Of a DNA stretch of 46,296 bases, positions 18,665 to 27,311 are shown one piece after another. The notes beneath the pieces are model-generated. The model did not search any database. It was not told where the DNA came from and saw nothing but the letters and a program-made list of their open reading frames with translations. The position numbers and the translations under genes are program-made. This DNA comes from an uncultured bacterium. GTDB taxonomy: Bacteria > Bacteroidota > Bacteroidia > Bacteroidales > Bacteroidaceae. The DNA lies in contig CALZMB010000001.1 in assembly GCA_945788485.1 (NCBI GenBank), positions 1-46,296 of the forward strand, read 5' to 3'. Each line of letters begins with the position of its first letter. The stretch's first letter is position 1.

Positions 18665-20077
18665 TTATTGTTTAATGGTGTTCTTTATTTTTTCAGCCCT
18701 GTCATAGAATTCCTTTGCTACGTCTGGCATATCTTCTGATTCGAAATCCTTTGCTTTCTGTTCAAATTCCGCCTGGGCTGCCGCAAGGGCATCTTTTGCC
18801 TTTTCTTTTTTCGTCACGATTTCTTTCGTGTCGGGTTTACCGGCTGTTATCTTCTCCATTGTGGCTATTGTATTCATATAGCCCTGATAAGCATCGATAT
18901 ATGCATTTTCGAAACCTTCGTCGTGTTTCTCGCCAACAGAGAAAGCGTCGTCAGAAGCTTTCAGCGTCTTTTGCGCATTGACTTTCAAAGAATCGTTTGT
19001 CGCCTGTTCAGCTATAGCAGCCTTTTCCATAGCAATCTGTTTGTTGCGGAATGTCACAGCACATACGATAGCGACAATCAGCACTGCGGCGGCCGCGAGC
19101 GACGAGATGAGGATTTTGGTGGATTTCGGCATATCTTTCTTCTTGCCGTCGAGATGTTCCATGGCGACTCTCATCTGCGATGCTGTCTGATATCTCACGT
19201 TCTGGTTCTTGTCCGTGGCACATTCTATGACATTCCGGATGCCCCGGTTCTTTATGACAGAGAGCGGAATCTTTTTGTGCAACTGCTTATCAAGCACCTC
19301 GTGAGTGGGACCTTCAAACGGCACATGGCCTACGACACACTGATATAGCAGTATGCCCATGGCATAGATGTCCGTGGTGCGGTTCTGGTGCTTCAGGTCG
19401 CCGACAGCGAGTTCCGGCGCGGCATATTCCGCCTTTCCCATGAACGAGCCGGCTGTTGTCAGTCCCCTGTCGTTTGTCGTCAATTTGTTCACCTGCTTCG
19501 CAATGCCGAAATCGATGAGTTTGATGTGCCCGTCGTCGGTGATCATGATGTTCGACGGGTCTATGTCGCGGTGGACATATCCGGCATCGTGCAGAGCCAC
19601 CAGTCCGTTCAGCACTTTTGTCACTATCTCTTTTGCGAAATGGACAGAATCTTTCTTATAGTCTTCATAGAGTTTTGCGGCGTATGTTATCTCCTTGCCT
19701 TCCTTGTCGGTGCATTTGCCTTCAAGGACATCAGAAAGCGAAACGCCATGCAGCAGTTCGCTGACGACATGATAGTGTTTTCTATTGTTCGGAGGAGTTC
19801 CTGTCTCCACCTCAACGAAGCCGAGCATCTCTACGAGATTGTCGTTGCGAAGCTGTATGGACGCTTCGCGTCTTGCGCGTTCTATAGCATGGAGGGGAAG
19901 GTCGTCGAAGAGGAATTTTATGGCTACAGGCCGTGAGATTTTCGAGATGATATCCACACATACACCTTTCATCACTTTTCCCATGCCGCCTTCGCCGATA
20001 CACGGGTCGTTGGTGTCCACCTCAAAATATATATTCTTTCTTTTCTCCTGTTCGCCTTGAAGTCTGATCTTTGCCAT
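18665..20077 (-). CDS. Membrane Ser/Thr kinase with HRDIDPSN catalytic loop
   Basis: The start at 20077 (MAKIRLQGEQEK) is preferred over an upstream Met because the paralogue at 39614-41179 begins the same way. The kinase domain shows GEGGMGKV (28-35), Lys54 in VAIKF, the catalytic loop YVHRDIDPSN (Asp171), DFG (Asp189) and APE-type AAPEL. The usual Lys two after the catalytic Asp is replaced by Asp173. A membrane helix spans about 322-343 and is followed by a ~125-residue coiled-coil tail outside the inner membrane. It should phosphorylate Ser/Thr in cytoplasmic partners, possibly the FHA proteins' ligands. The BACON gene follows after 5 bp. Confidence 0.9.
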   Translation of the reverse strand: MAKIRLQGEQEKRKNIYFEVDTNDPCIGEGGMGKVMKGVCVDIISKISRPVAIKFLFDDLPLHAIERARREASIQLRNDNLVEMLGFVEVETGTPPNNRKHYHVVSELLHGVSLSDVLEGKCTDKEGKEITYAAKLYEDYKKDSVHFAKEIVTKVLNGLVALHDAGYVHRDIDPSNIMITDDGHIKLIDFGIAKQVNKLTTNDRGLTTAGSFMGKAEYAAPELAVGDLKHQNRTTDIYAMGILLYQCVVGHVPFEGPTHEVLDKQLHKKIPLSVIKNRGIRNVIECATDKNQNVRYQTASQMRVAMEHLDGKKKDMPKSTKILISSLAAAAVLIVAIVCAVTFRNKQIAMEKAAIAEQATNDSLKVNAQKTLKASDDAFSVGEKHDEGFENAYIDAYQGYMNTIATMEKITAGKPDTKEIVTKKEKAKDALAAAQAEFEQKAKDFESEDMPDVAKEFYDRAEKIKNTIKQ

Positions 20078-20107
20078 ATTAATAATTTGTAAAGTAAACG
20101 CTACAAT

Positions 20108-20124
20108 CCTTGTCAGTGACAAGG
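20108..20124. promoter_or_regulatory. 17-bp dyad before the kinase gene
   Basis: CCTTGTCA-G-TGACAAGG is a perfect dyad ending 31 bp before the kinase start. A second hairpin lies further up at 20200-20219 (minus-strand GGGUCUC pairing with GAGAUCC). Both sit in one of the few long gaps of the cluster (167 bp), so they may be an operator or mRNA hairpins. Confidence 0.45.
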
Positions 20125-20244
20125 AGTCAAGCCAGAAACGTATTGAGAACGATGTCTCATACACTGATTTCTGACCCAACTCCAAACTTCATCACTCAAG
20201 GATCTCACGTTGGAGACCCGTATTAATTCAAACATTTTCTGCCA

Positions 20245-20640
20245 TCAGTAAACTGGCAGACCGTATTGGTTCTCATCGTCGCTGTCAAGCAACATAAGCA
20301 CAAGAAACCATATCGCTCCTATAACAGTCAACACAATAAAATACCAAAATCCGCTACGTCCCGTATCATGCAGCCTGCGCACAGTGACAGACAGCATTGG
20401 CAAAAAATTGAAGATAACGAACAGAACTAACCCTATTAATCCTGCAATAACGCCAGCGAAGATACTTAATCCAACATTATCTCCAATAATGAGATATCCA
20501 AGCAATGAAAAAACTGCAAATGTCAGCGTGGCACACAACATCGAAGCAAGGGAAAACCACCAGTATTCTGAGCGTGGTGCCCTGCCTGAGAATGTCGCGT
20601 ATTTACCGTAGCATGATTTTATTGATTCTATGAAAGTCAT
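20245..20640 (-). CDS. DUF805 family inner-membrane protein
   Basis: The 131 residues show the DUF805 pattern: YATFSGRAPRSEYWWF near the N-terminus, three or four membrane helices, and the conserved VRRLHDTGRSGFWYF followed by the C-terminal Y-G-P. The length is typical (YhaH-like proteins). The family has no proven function. It stands between a lipoprotein gene and a kinase gene in the same direction and could be a membrane partner or substrate. Confidence 0.92.
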   Translation of the reverse strand: MTFIESIKSCYGKYATFSGRAPRSEYWWFSLASMLCATLTFAVFSLLGYLIIGDNVGLSIFAGVIAGLIGLVLFVIFNFLPMLSVTVRRLHDTGRSGFWYFIVLTVIGAIWFLVLMLLDSDDENQYGLPVY

Positions 20641-20668
20641 AACAAATACGTTTTTGGTTTTATTGTTT

Positions 20669-21067
20669 TTACATATCTTTCGGACTTATGACAACAGTAA
20701 TGTCCTTAGTACTGGTATTGAATATGTACTGCAGTCCGATGGCGTTTTTCTTCAATACTTTCACCAGTTTCTTCGTCTTTTCAGTTTGCAGGTCGGCAAT
20801 GAGCGAGTTCTTGATGGAGTCAGAACTGATATTGTCGAATCTGTTGTCCTCCACTTTTATGTGATATGTCAGAATGCTGTCGCCTTTTTTGTATTCACAT
20901 TTCGTGAGGATTGTCCCGTTAGGCAGTTCTTTGTTTGATTCAGCATTGATGCCCTCTACTATTTTTTCAATCATAGACGCATCCCTGTTCTCGATTTTCT
21001 TCTTGCAACTGCCCAATGTCATAGACAAGAAAACAATGAGCAGCGCGGCTGTAAGTATGTTTCTCAT
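20669..21067 (-). CDS. Small lipoprotein of unknown function
   Basis: The 132-residue protein has a clear lipoprotein signal (MRNILTAALLIVFLSMTLGSC, lipid Cys21) followed by KKK. The mature part is a mixed helix-strand domain ending TKDITVVISPKDM. No known motif was found. It shares size, signal type and overall layout with the lipoprotein at 30451-30891 but little sequence. It starts only 3 bp after the preceding gene. Confidence 0.75.
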   Translation of the reverse strand: MRNILTAALLIVFLSMTLGSCKKKIENRDASMIEKIVEGINAESNKELPNGTILTKCEYKKGDSILTYHIKVEDNRFDNISSDSIKNSLIADLQTEKTKKLVKVLKKNAIGLQYIFNTSTKDITVVISPKDM

Positions 21068-21070
21068 AAG

Positions 21071-21994
21071 TTATAGAATATTGAATGTTGTGGTATAAAT
21101 AACATCTCCCGATTCGATGATTTCTACTTTGTATTCTCCTGCCTTCCAGAATCCCTCCTTAGGCGAGCCAAACTGGTCTATCTCTACAAGCTGGTTCTTT
21201 CTTGATTTCTCTATTGTGACGATAGACTCGGCAGAGTATTTCTTGTTCGGCTGATATATGGGTTTGCCATCTGGGCGTGTCACTTTTATCTGAAGAGTAT
21301 AGTCGGCTGTTGTTTCTCTCCACGGTCCGAACTCGATGCGTGCCTGTATGTATCTTGCATTGAAGCTTCTCAGTGGCTGGTCGTATGCCGTCTTTTCGTT
21401 GCCGTCGGCATCGAGCAGACGGAACGAGACATTCTGTATGAGGTCTCTCAGTTCGCTCGGCGGAAGATTTCGGCGCGCTTCCTCCTCAGCGCGTTCCGCT
21501 GTCTCACGCTCTACGGTGAGAGCGGTCTCGTAGGCTTCCTTGAAATCCTGATCAACATTGTTGAACGCCTCGAAATACTTCTTGAACACACTTGTGAAAT
21601 TCTCGGGCGTAGAGACATACACCTGAATTGTGGTTTCTACCTTTTTCTCCGTGACGGTGAGTTTCACTGTCTTGTGTTTGTTGTTCACGTCATTCGCCGC
21701 AATGATGGCAGGCTTGCGCTTGTACGTGTTTTCCTCTTTCCCGATTTTGTATGCCTTCCGGTGGAAAGTGTAGAGGATAGGTGATTCTTCGGTGAAAGTA
21801 ATCCAATACAGAATGCCTCCTTTTCTGAAACATACACTGTTGTCAGAGGTATCGACACTGGGGTTATAGCCGTTTTTATGCAAATAGGCATAGACAGCTC
21901 GCTGTGCTTTTTCCTGAGACTGTGTGAGGTCTCCTGCAAATGCTTGAACCGTCAAGGCGGCAAGCATACAGATAATCAGTTTGAATCTTTTCAT
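21071..21994 (-). CDS. Exported protein of unknown function
   Basis: The 307 residues begin with a signal peptide ending AFAGD. The N-terminal domain has YAYLHKNGYNPSVDT and a beta sheet (VCFRKGGILYWITF). A helical linker rich in Glu/Arg follows (ERETAERAEEEARRN), and then a C-terminal beta domain of immunoglobulin-like appearance (FGPWRETTADYTLQIKV ... GEYKVEIIESGDVIYTTTF). It lies directly downstream of the giant kinase gene and may bind its extracytoplasmic repeats. Confidence 0.7.
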   Translation of the reverse strand: MKRFKLIICMLAALTVQAFAGDLTQSQEKAQRAVYAYLHKNGYNPSVDTSDNSVCFRKGGILYWITFTEESPILYTFHRKAYKIGKEENTYKRKPAIIAANDVNNKHKTVKLTVTEKKVETTIQVYVSTPENFTSVFKKYFEAFNNVDQDFKEAYETALTVERETAERAEEEARRNLPPSELRDLIQNVSFRLLDADGNEKTAYDQPLRSFNARYIQARIEFGPWRETTADYTLQIKVTRPDGKPIYQPNKKYSAESIVTIEKSRKNQLVEIDQFGSPKEGFWKAGEYKVEIIESGDVIYTTTFNIL

Positions 21995-22026
21995 GTTTTC
22001 TTTCGTTTTTAATATTTAGGTAATTA

Positions 22027-25000
22027 TTAAATCGCTGTAACTCTATCGTGGTTCTGGTCATAAAAGACAATGATGATATCGACATGTGTCGGGGTGTAGA
22101 TCTTTCCTCTGAGGAAATCTTTCAAAGCCTGTCCTACTTCCATTGTTTTTGCCTTCAGTTCTTCCGACGAATAGTTCTCAAATACGATGTCCAACATCAC
22201 TGAGTTGCTGTTGACCGTCACTTTTTCGATTATCACGCCGTCGCCGGAATTAGCGGGACACTCTTTTGCCAGTGCTCTCCATCCGGCCTTCCAGTCGTAG
22301 GCATTGCCATATTTCGCGCCACCGCTTGTCTGAATCTTCCAATTATTATTGACCATGTAAGCAGTAGAAATCTTACGGTTGGAGACATCATAAAGTTCAC
22401 ACTTATATTGCGAGCCGCTCTTGTAATAGTATTTTTCCTTATGCCATCCATAAGCCATATTGACGGGTTGTCCGTTTGTGCCGTAATATGCCTTGACGGT
22501 CATCTGCCGCATATCGTTGTATTTCAATACGGTTTTGTGGAATTTCATGTCTTTCTCCATCACCTTTTTCCCGTCTATTGAGAAATAGGCCTGTTCGGTT
22601 TGCAGTCCGGAATCATCGTATTTTAATCTCAGTTCGCACCATCCTTTCAGCCCGGTCTTCTTTTTCCCGTATCCGTCGTAGCAGATGAGTTTTGTCATGT
22701 TGCCCCGCTTGTCGTATTCCACACGTCCTTCAGGAGCCACACCGTCAGCGGCGACAGGTTTCCCGTCGCATCCGAAAGTCAGCTGATGGCACACCTTGTT
22801 CGAGATTTTGTCAAACTGGTAATAGTATTTGTGTACCTTTGATTTGTCAGTGCCTCTGTTTCCTGTCTGTGTAAAGAATACTTTGGAGACATTGTTGCCT
22901 CTTGTGTCATACTCCATTTTCTCTACAGCAAATTCCTGTCCTGCCACATTTTTCAGCAGTCCGTCATTTCCGTAATACTCCTTTTGCACACACTGGTTGT
23001 TTGTATTGAAAGCCAAGACAATTCTGTGATACCCGTCAGGACAGGTGGCCGCTGCTCCGCTTCCGCTGAAAAAGGTCTTCTCGACCACATTGTCCCGTTC
23101 GTCATATTTCATTCTCTCTTCGAGATGTCCGGCAGCGAGTTTCCCGTTTGTTCCCACAGGAGCCATGCTTGTGACATTTCCCCGTGCGTCATAACTGTAT
23201 CGGTATCCCGCCACGCCATTGACAGCCATCGGTTTTCCATCAATGTTCAGGGATGTCTCAGCAATTCTGTTTCCCTGCTCATCATACGCGTATTCGATTC
23301 GCGCACAGTTGCCGTTGAGGCAGCAGGGCTTTCCCTTCGTGTTGAGGAAATATCTCGCCGCTTCGTTGCCGTTGTCGTCATATTCATAGCAGACAGCCGC
23401 AATTCCTTCGTTCGATGTCACTGGATTGTCCTTGTCATCGTAGAAAGCGCGTTTCGTATAGTTGCCTCTTGCGTCGTACTCGTTTTTGAAATAGCAGAAT
23501 TTCTGCACTTGCAGCACTTTTCTCTTTTTCTCCGGCGACATATATGTCAGTGTAGAGAGACGTCCCTGCTTATCGTATTTCGCCTCAAATCCGGCATATC
23601 TCAGCCCTGCCGGTTCGTATAGTTTACCATTGGCGTCAAAATAGTATTCCGTCAGTTGGTTGCCAACAGAATCGTATGTGCATTTTTTGTGTGCGAATCC
23701 CGTGGTCTCTATCAGGTCACCCTTCGAGTCGAGAATCTTTAAGTCCAATACATTTCCGTGACTGTCGTTAGTATATTCAATTCTTGAATATGATATGTTC
23801 ATGTCAGTATCGTTCAGATATGCCGCCTTGCCTTTGGCATCGATAAAGCTGCGGCGAGAGAGATATCCGTTCGCGTCATATTCGCTTATGCTTCCGGAGA
23901 TGCCCTGGATATACGTAATGCATCCGTCGATGCCGAGATAATGATATTTCACCAACATTCCGTCCTCGTCATATTCATACAGCACTCCGGCGAAAGCATT
24001 GTCTTTCCTTATCATCGGCCTGCCATATATGTCTGTGTATTTTTCTGTAAGGCGGTTGCCGTATTCATCATACGTCAGCAGCACGACAGGGCAGTTATTC
24101 CCGTCGCTGCTCGGTTTTCCGTCAACAGTGAGATATTCTATCTTCACCATATTGTCATCATCATCGTATGTGAATTTCTTTATTCCCAGTCCGAACTGCG
24201 TCGCTTTCGGTTTGCCGTCCTTTCCGAGATAATGCTCCTCCACCACCCGGCCTTTTTTGTCATGCACATATCTCTTCCCGAAGATGCCCTGTCCGTCAGA
24301 GACACGTATATTTCCGAAGCCGGCATATTCTATTTTTAGCAGGTTGCCGTCTTCGTCATAGTCAAGAATGTATTTCGAAATTTTGCTCTTGTCATCAAGT
24401 CCGATGTCAAACGACGACTGGAAGAGATCAACATTTGCATTGAGAGCCATCTCTGTCCCCAGCTCGTCATCGAGTTTGAAGGTGCATGTCTTGAAATTGT
24501 TATCATAGTCTTTGACATAGAGCACCTTTCCGCTGCGGTTTTTGTATTTTGCGACATCAATTTTCCCGCTTCCTTCATTGTACGAAACAGTCATATCCAC
24601 GATACGGTCCTTTGTCTCCGAATCATGATGGTCAATAAGATTGCCTTTGCTGTTGATATATGTCACACGCCTCAGCTTGTACTTAGAATATTCAAAGCGG
24701 TATGTTCCCTCTCTGTGCGACATCTCCCTTCCGCTCAGTTCTCCAATGCCCTTCGGCACGCCATAGACTTCAACATAGTCTTTGTAGTATTCAACCTTTG
24801 TACGGAAATAGTCCCACGTAAGCAGTCCGGCAAGAATGAGGCAGAGACATGCTGCGATGCCGCCGTACATGACAGGGCGTGATACTCTCTCGGGGGCGAG
24901 GGCTTTTTTCACGGCGGCCTTCATTTCTGCACAACTCTGGTATCTCGCCTCTGGTATCTTCTGCGTCGCCTTGTCAACCACCATCTGTATGGCAGGCGAG

Positions 25001-25713
25001 ACATACGGATAATAGTCAGCCATGCGCGGCAGGGGGTCGTTCACCATACGCCGTTTTATCTCCTGCGATGTGAAAGTCGTGGTGTCGTATGGTGTCCTCC
25101 CCGTAAGCATATTGTGTATCAACACGCCGAGGGCGAAGATGTCAGAACGCTTGTCGATAAATTTTCCGAGAATCTGTTCCGGACTCATATACGACGGAGT
25201 GCCCATGACATATTTGTTCTGCGTAACATTCGATTCTGAGACAATCTGCGCGATACCGAAATCCATAACCTTTATGTGCCCGTCGTCGGTGATGATGATG
25301 TTCGACGGTTTGATGTCACGATGTACGATGCCTTTCGAGTGGGCATAGGCGAATGCGTCGAGAATTTCACAAACAAGCGGATAGGCTTTTTTCTCTACAA
25401 TCAGGCCGTTTTTTTTCGTGATGAAATCTTCGAGCGTAATTCCCTTCACGTATTCCATGATGAGGAAAACCCCATCAGGTGTCTCGACATAGTTCAGGAA
25501 TTTCACTATGCCCGGATGGTCGAGCGAGCACAACATCTCAGCCTCCTGCTTGAAACGTGAGCGCAAATCGGCATTGCGCGCCACTTCTGGCCTCAGAGCC
25601 TTTATCGCCACTTGCTGGTCGATGTTCGTGTTTACAGCAAGAAAAACGCTGCCCATGCCTCCTGTGCCCAGATGTCGCACAATACGATAGTTCAGAATAT
25701 CAGTTGGAATCAT
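22027..25713 (-). CDS. Giant receptor-like Ser/Thr kinase with ~20 YD-like repeats
   Basis: The 1228-residue protein has a canonical kinase domain: GTGGMGSV, Lys38, HRDIKPSN (Asp133), DFG (Asp151) and SPEQ. One membrane helix spans about 281-301. From about residue 310 to 1110 follow roughly 20 repeats of 40-45 residues of the form (Y/F)-x-Y-D-x-x-G-N, later EYY..DGKP, clearly related to YD/RHS-type wrapping repeats; examples are LTYDEYGNRL, YEYDDNGNEA and YSYDARGNVT. A distinct ~100-residue domain closes the protein. The design is a sensor: repeats in the periplasm or at the surface, kinase inside. A 15-bp RNA stem ends 17 nt before the start codon. Confidence 0.93.
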   Translation of the reverse strand: MIPTDILNYRIVRHLGTGGMGSVFLAVNTNIDQQVAIKALRPEVARNADLRSRFKQEAEMLCSLDHPGIVKFLNYVETPDGVFLIMEYVKGITLEDFITKKNGLIVEKKAYPLVCEILDAFAYAHSKGIVHRDIKPSNIIITDDGHIKVMDFGIAQIVSESNVTQNKYVMGTPSYMSPEQILGKFIDKRSDIFALGVLIHNMLTGRTPYDTTTFTSQEIKRRMVNDPLPRMADYYPYVSPAIQMVVDKATQKIPEARYQSCAEMKAAVKKALAPERVSRPVMYGGIAACLCLILAGLLTWDYFRTKVEYYKDYVEVYGVPKGIGELSGREMSHREGTYRFEYSKYKLRRVTYINSKGNLIDHHDSETKDRIVDMTVSYNEGSGKIDVAKYKNRSGKVLYVKDYDNNFKTCTFKLDDELGTEMALNANVDLFQSSFDIGLDDKSKISKYILDYDEDGNLLKIEYAGFGNIRVSDGQGIFGKRYVHDKKGRVVEEHYLGKDGKPKATQFGLGIKKFTYDDDDNMVKIEYLTVDGKPSSDGNNCPVVLLTYDEYGNRLTEKYTDIYGRPMIRKDNAFAGVLYEYDEDGMLVKYHYLGIDGCITYIQGISGSISEYDANGYLSRRSFIDAKGKAAYLNDTDMNISYSRIEYTNDSHGNVLDLKILDSKGDLIETTGFAHKKCTYDSVGNQLTEYYFDANGKLYEPAGLRYAGFEAKYDKQGRLSTLTYMSPEKKRKVLQVQKFCYFKNEYDARGNYTKRAFYDDKDNPVTSNEGIAAVCYEYDDNGNEAARYFLNTKGKPCCLNGNCARIEYAYDEQGNRIAETSLNIDGKPMAVNGVAGYRYSYDARGNVTSMAPVGTNGKLAAGHLEERMKYDERDNVVEKTFFSGSGAAATCPDGYHRIVLAFNTNNQCVQKEYYGNDGLLKNVAGQEFAVEKMEYDTRGNNVSKVFFTQTGNRGTDKSKVHKYYYQFDKISNKVCHQLTFGCDGKPVAADGVAPEGRVEYDKRGNMTKLICYDGYGKKKTGLKGWCELRLKYDDSGLQTEQAYFSIDGKKVMEKDMKFHKTVLKYNDMRQMTVKAYYGTNGQPVNMAYGWHKEKYYYKSGSQYKCELYDVSNRKISTAYMVNNNWKIQTSGGAKYGNAYDWKAGWRALAKECPANSGDGVIIEKVTVNSNSVMLDIVFENYSSEELKAKTMEVGQALKDFLRGKIYTPTHVDIIIVFYDQNHDRVTAI

Positions 25714-25729
25714 TATTCAAAGTTGTTAC

Positions 25730-25791
25730 GGCGGGTTCCGAAAATTTTCCACACATCAGATTAATTTAAGAGATAATTTCCAGAACCCACC
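25730..25791 (-). promoter_or_regulatory. RNA hairpin just upstream of the giant kinase start
   Basis: In the minus-strand RNA GGUGGGUUCUGGAAA (25791-25777) pairs along its full length with UUUUCGGAACCCGCC (25744-25730), with 12 Watson-Crick and 3 G-U pairs. On the plus strand the same positions would mismatch, so the stem belongs to the minus transcript. It ends 17 nt before the start codon and lacks a T run, so it looks more like a translation or stability element than a terminator. Confidence 0.6.
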
Positions 25792-25835
25792 TTACGATAA
25801 ACAGTCAGATACTACAAAACAAAAAATTCCTCGCC

Positions 25836-27311
25836 TCAAAACATATCGGCCAAGGCGAATTTCCATACAAAAATCATTATGACAGAAATGATGGCAGCCA
25901 CAAGTCCGAGCGTGCGGTGCTCTGATTTGTATTTCTTCACCTTCTTGCCATTCAACAGCTTTTCTGTGCTGGCGAAGACCTGGATGCCGAGAATCAGTCC
26001 GAGGAATCCTCCCAGGATTGCAAATACGAAAGCTAATATAACCAGGAGCGTTGCGCTCTGCTCCTCATATTCCTCATCGTCGTCATTATTATTATCAGGC
26101 TTTTTCGGGTCGGTCTTCTTTCCGGCGGCAAGTTCATCCTCTTTGATGTCTTCTTTCTGTGTTTCCATTCCCTGTACTGCCTTTGCTCTGCTTTCGAGTT
26201 CCGATACGACCTTGTCCCAATCCAGAAGGCCGTCACTGACACCTGCCAGCAGGATATAAGGTTTCGCGGAATTGACAGGAATGCTGACTGATGTCTTGTT
26301 TATTCTCCTGCCGTTGATGATCGTGCCGTTTGCGCTGCAGTCAGTAAAGACATAATACTTTCCGTTGGTGAACTCCTTCAGCTCGATGTCTGCGTGATGA
26401 CGGCTGATTTTGCACTCTTTGTCGCTGACAATGATGTCACATTTCTCGCGTCCCACCGAGAGCATCACCGGAATGCTCGCCATTCCCGCATGGCTGATAT
26501 GGGTACCGTTAGACAGTGCCGCCATGAACTCATAACAGTTCTGATAGCGCTGCACCATGTTTTTCGCCGTCGCCTTGTCAAGCACTTTCTGCAAGACCTC
26601 CGATGCCCCTTTTTTGTATTTTGAGAGGCGGGGGGACTCTTTGTGGATGATGGCGTCTTTCGTTTCGAACTCGCTGGCGAAAGTGTTGAAGGCATGATGT
26701 CCGGTCAGCATATAGTAGAAGACGCATCCGAGCGAATAGATGTCCGAGAGTGTGTTGATGGAGTATCCCTCCGCCTGTTCCGGACTCATGTATCCGCTTG
26801 TGCCGATGATAGAGCCTACAATGGTGTTGCTTCCGCCATCCATGTCTTTTGCCACTCCGAAATCAAGGAGACAGACACTGTTGTCGGGGCGGATCATTAT
26901 GTTCGACGGCTTGATGTCACGGTGTACGATATGTGCATTGTGGACATACTGCAGCGCGTCGAGGATTTTCAGCATATATGTCACAGCCTGCTCCTCGGGT
27001 ATGGGACCGTTTTTCGTCACATACTGCTCGATATTCATGCCTTCCACCATCTCCATGATGATGAAATAGCTTTGCGTGGCGTTGTCGAGGAATGCGGAAT
27101 AGAGCTTTACAATCGAGGGATGTTCTACCTTCACGAGGAACTCCACCTCTTTCTCTATCCTCGACATGATGCTCCAGTCACTGGCGAACTCCGGCAGAAT
27201 CTCCTTCACCGCCACGACATGACCTTTGTTGTCATGGCCTCGGAAAATCTGACCCATACCGCCGCGGGCGATAGGCTCATCCTCAATGGTGAAATTGGCT
27301 ATCGTTCTCAT
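25836..27311 (-). CDS. Ser/Thr kinase fused to an FHA domain, two C-terminal TM helices
   Basis: Kinase motifs are RGGMGQIF, Lys36 in VAVKE, HRDIKPSN (Asp132), DFG (Asp150) and SPEQ. An FHA domain follows at about 283-345 with VGREKCDIIV, SRHHADI and D-x-SANGTIIN, the residues that bind phosphothreonine. After a charged linker come two membrane helices (about 421-445 and 467-487), in the manner of DUF4190-type tails. A kinase with its own FHA can dock on phosphorylated partners or on itself. It overlaps the PP2C gene upstream by 4 bp (ATGA), so the kinase and the opposing phosphatase are made together. Confidence 0.94.
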   Translation of the reverse strand: MRTIANFTIEDEPIARGGMGQIFRGHDNKGHVVAVKEILPEFASDWSIMSRIEKEVEFLVKVEHPSIVKLYSAFLDNATQSYFIIMEMVEGMNIEQYVTKNGPIPEEQAVTYMLKILDALQYVHNAHIVHRDIKPSNIMIRPDNSVCLLDFGVAKDMDGGSNTIVGSIIGTSGYMSPEQAEGYSINTLSDIYSLGCVFYYMLTGHHAFNTFASEFETKDAIIHKESPRLSKYKKGASEVLQKVLDKATAKNMVQRYQNCYEFMAALSNGTHISHAGMASIPVMLSVGREKCDIIVSDKECKISRHHADIELKEFTNGKYYVFTDCSANGTIINGRRINKTSVSIPVNSAKPYILLAGVSDGLLDWDKVVSELESRAKAVQGMETQKEDIKEDELAAGKKTDPKKPDNNNDDDEEYEEQSATLLVILAFVFAILGGFLGLILGIQVFASTEKLLNGKKVKKYKSEHRTLGLVAAIISVIMIFVWKFALADMF

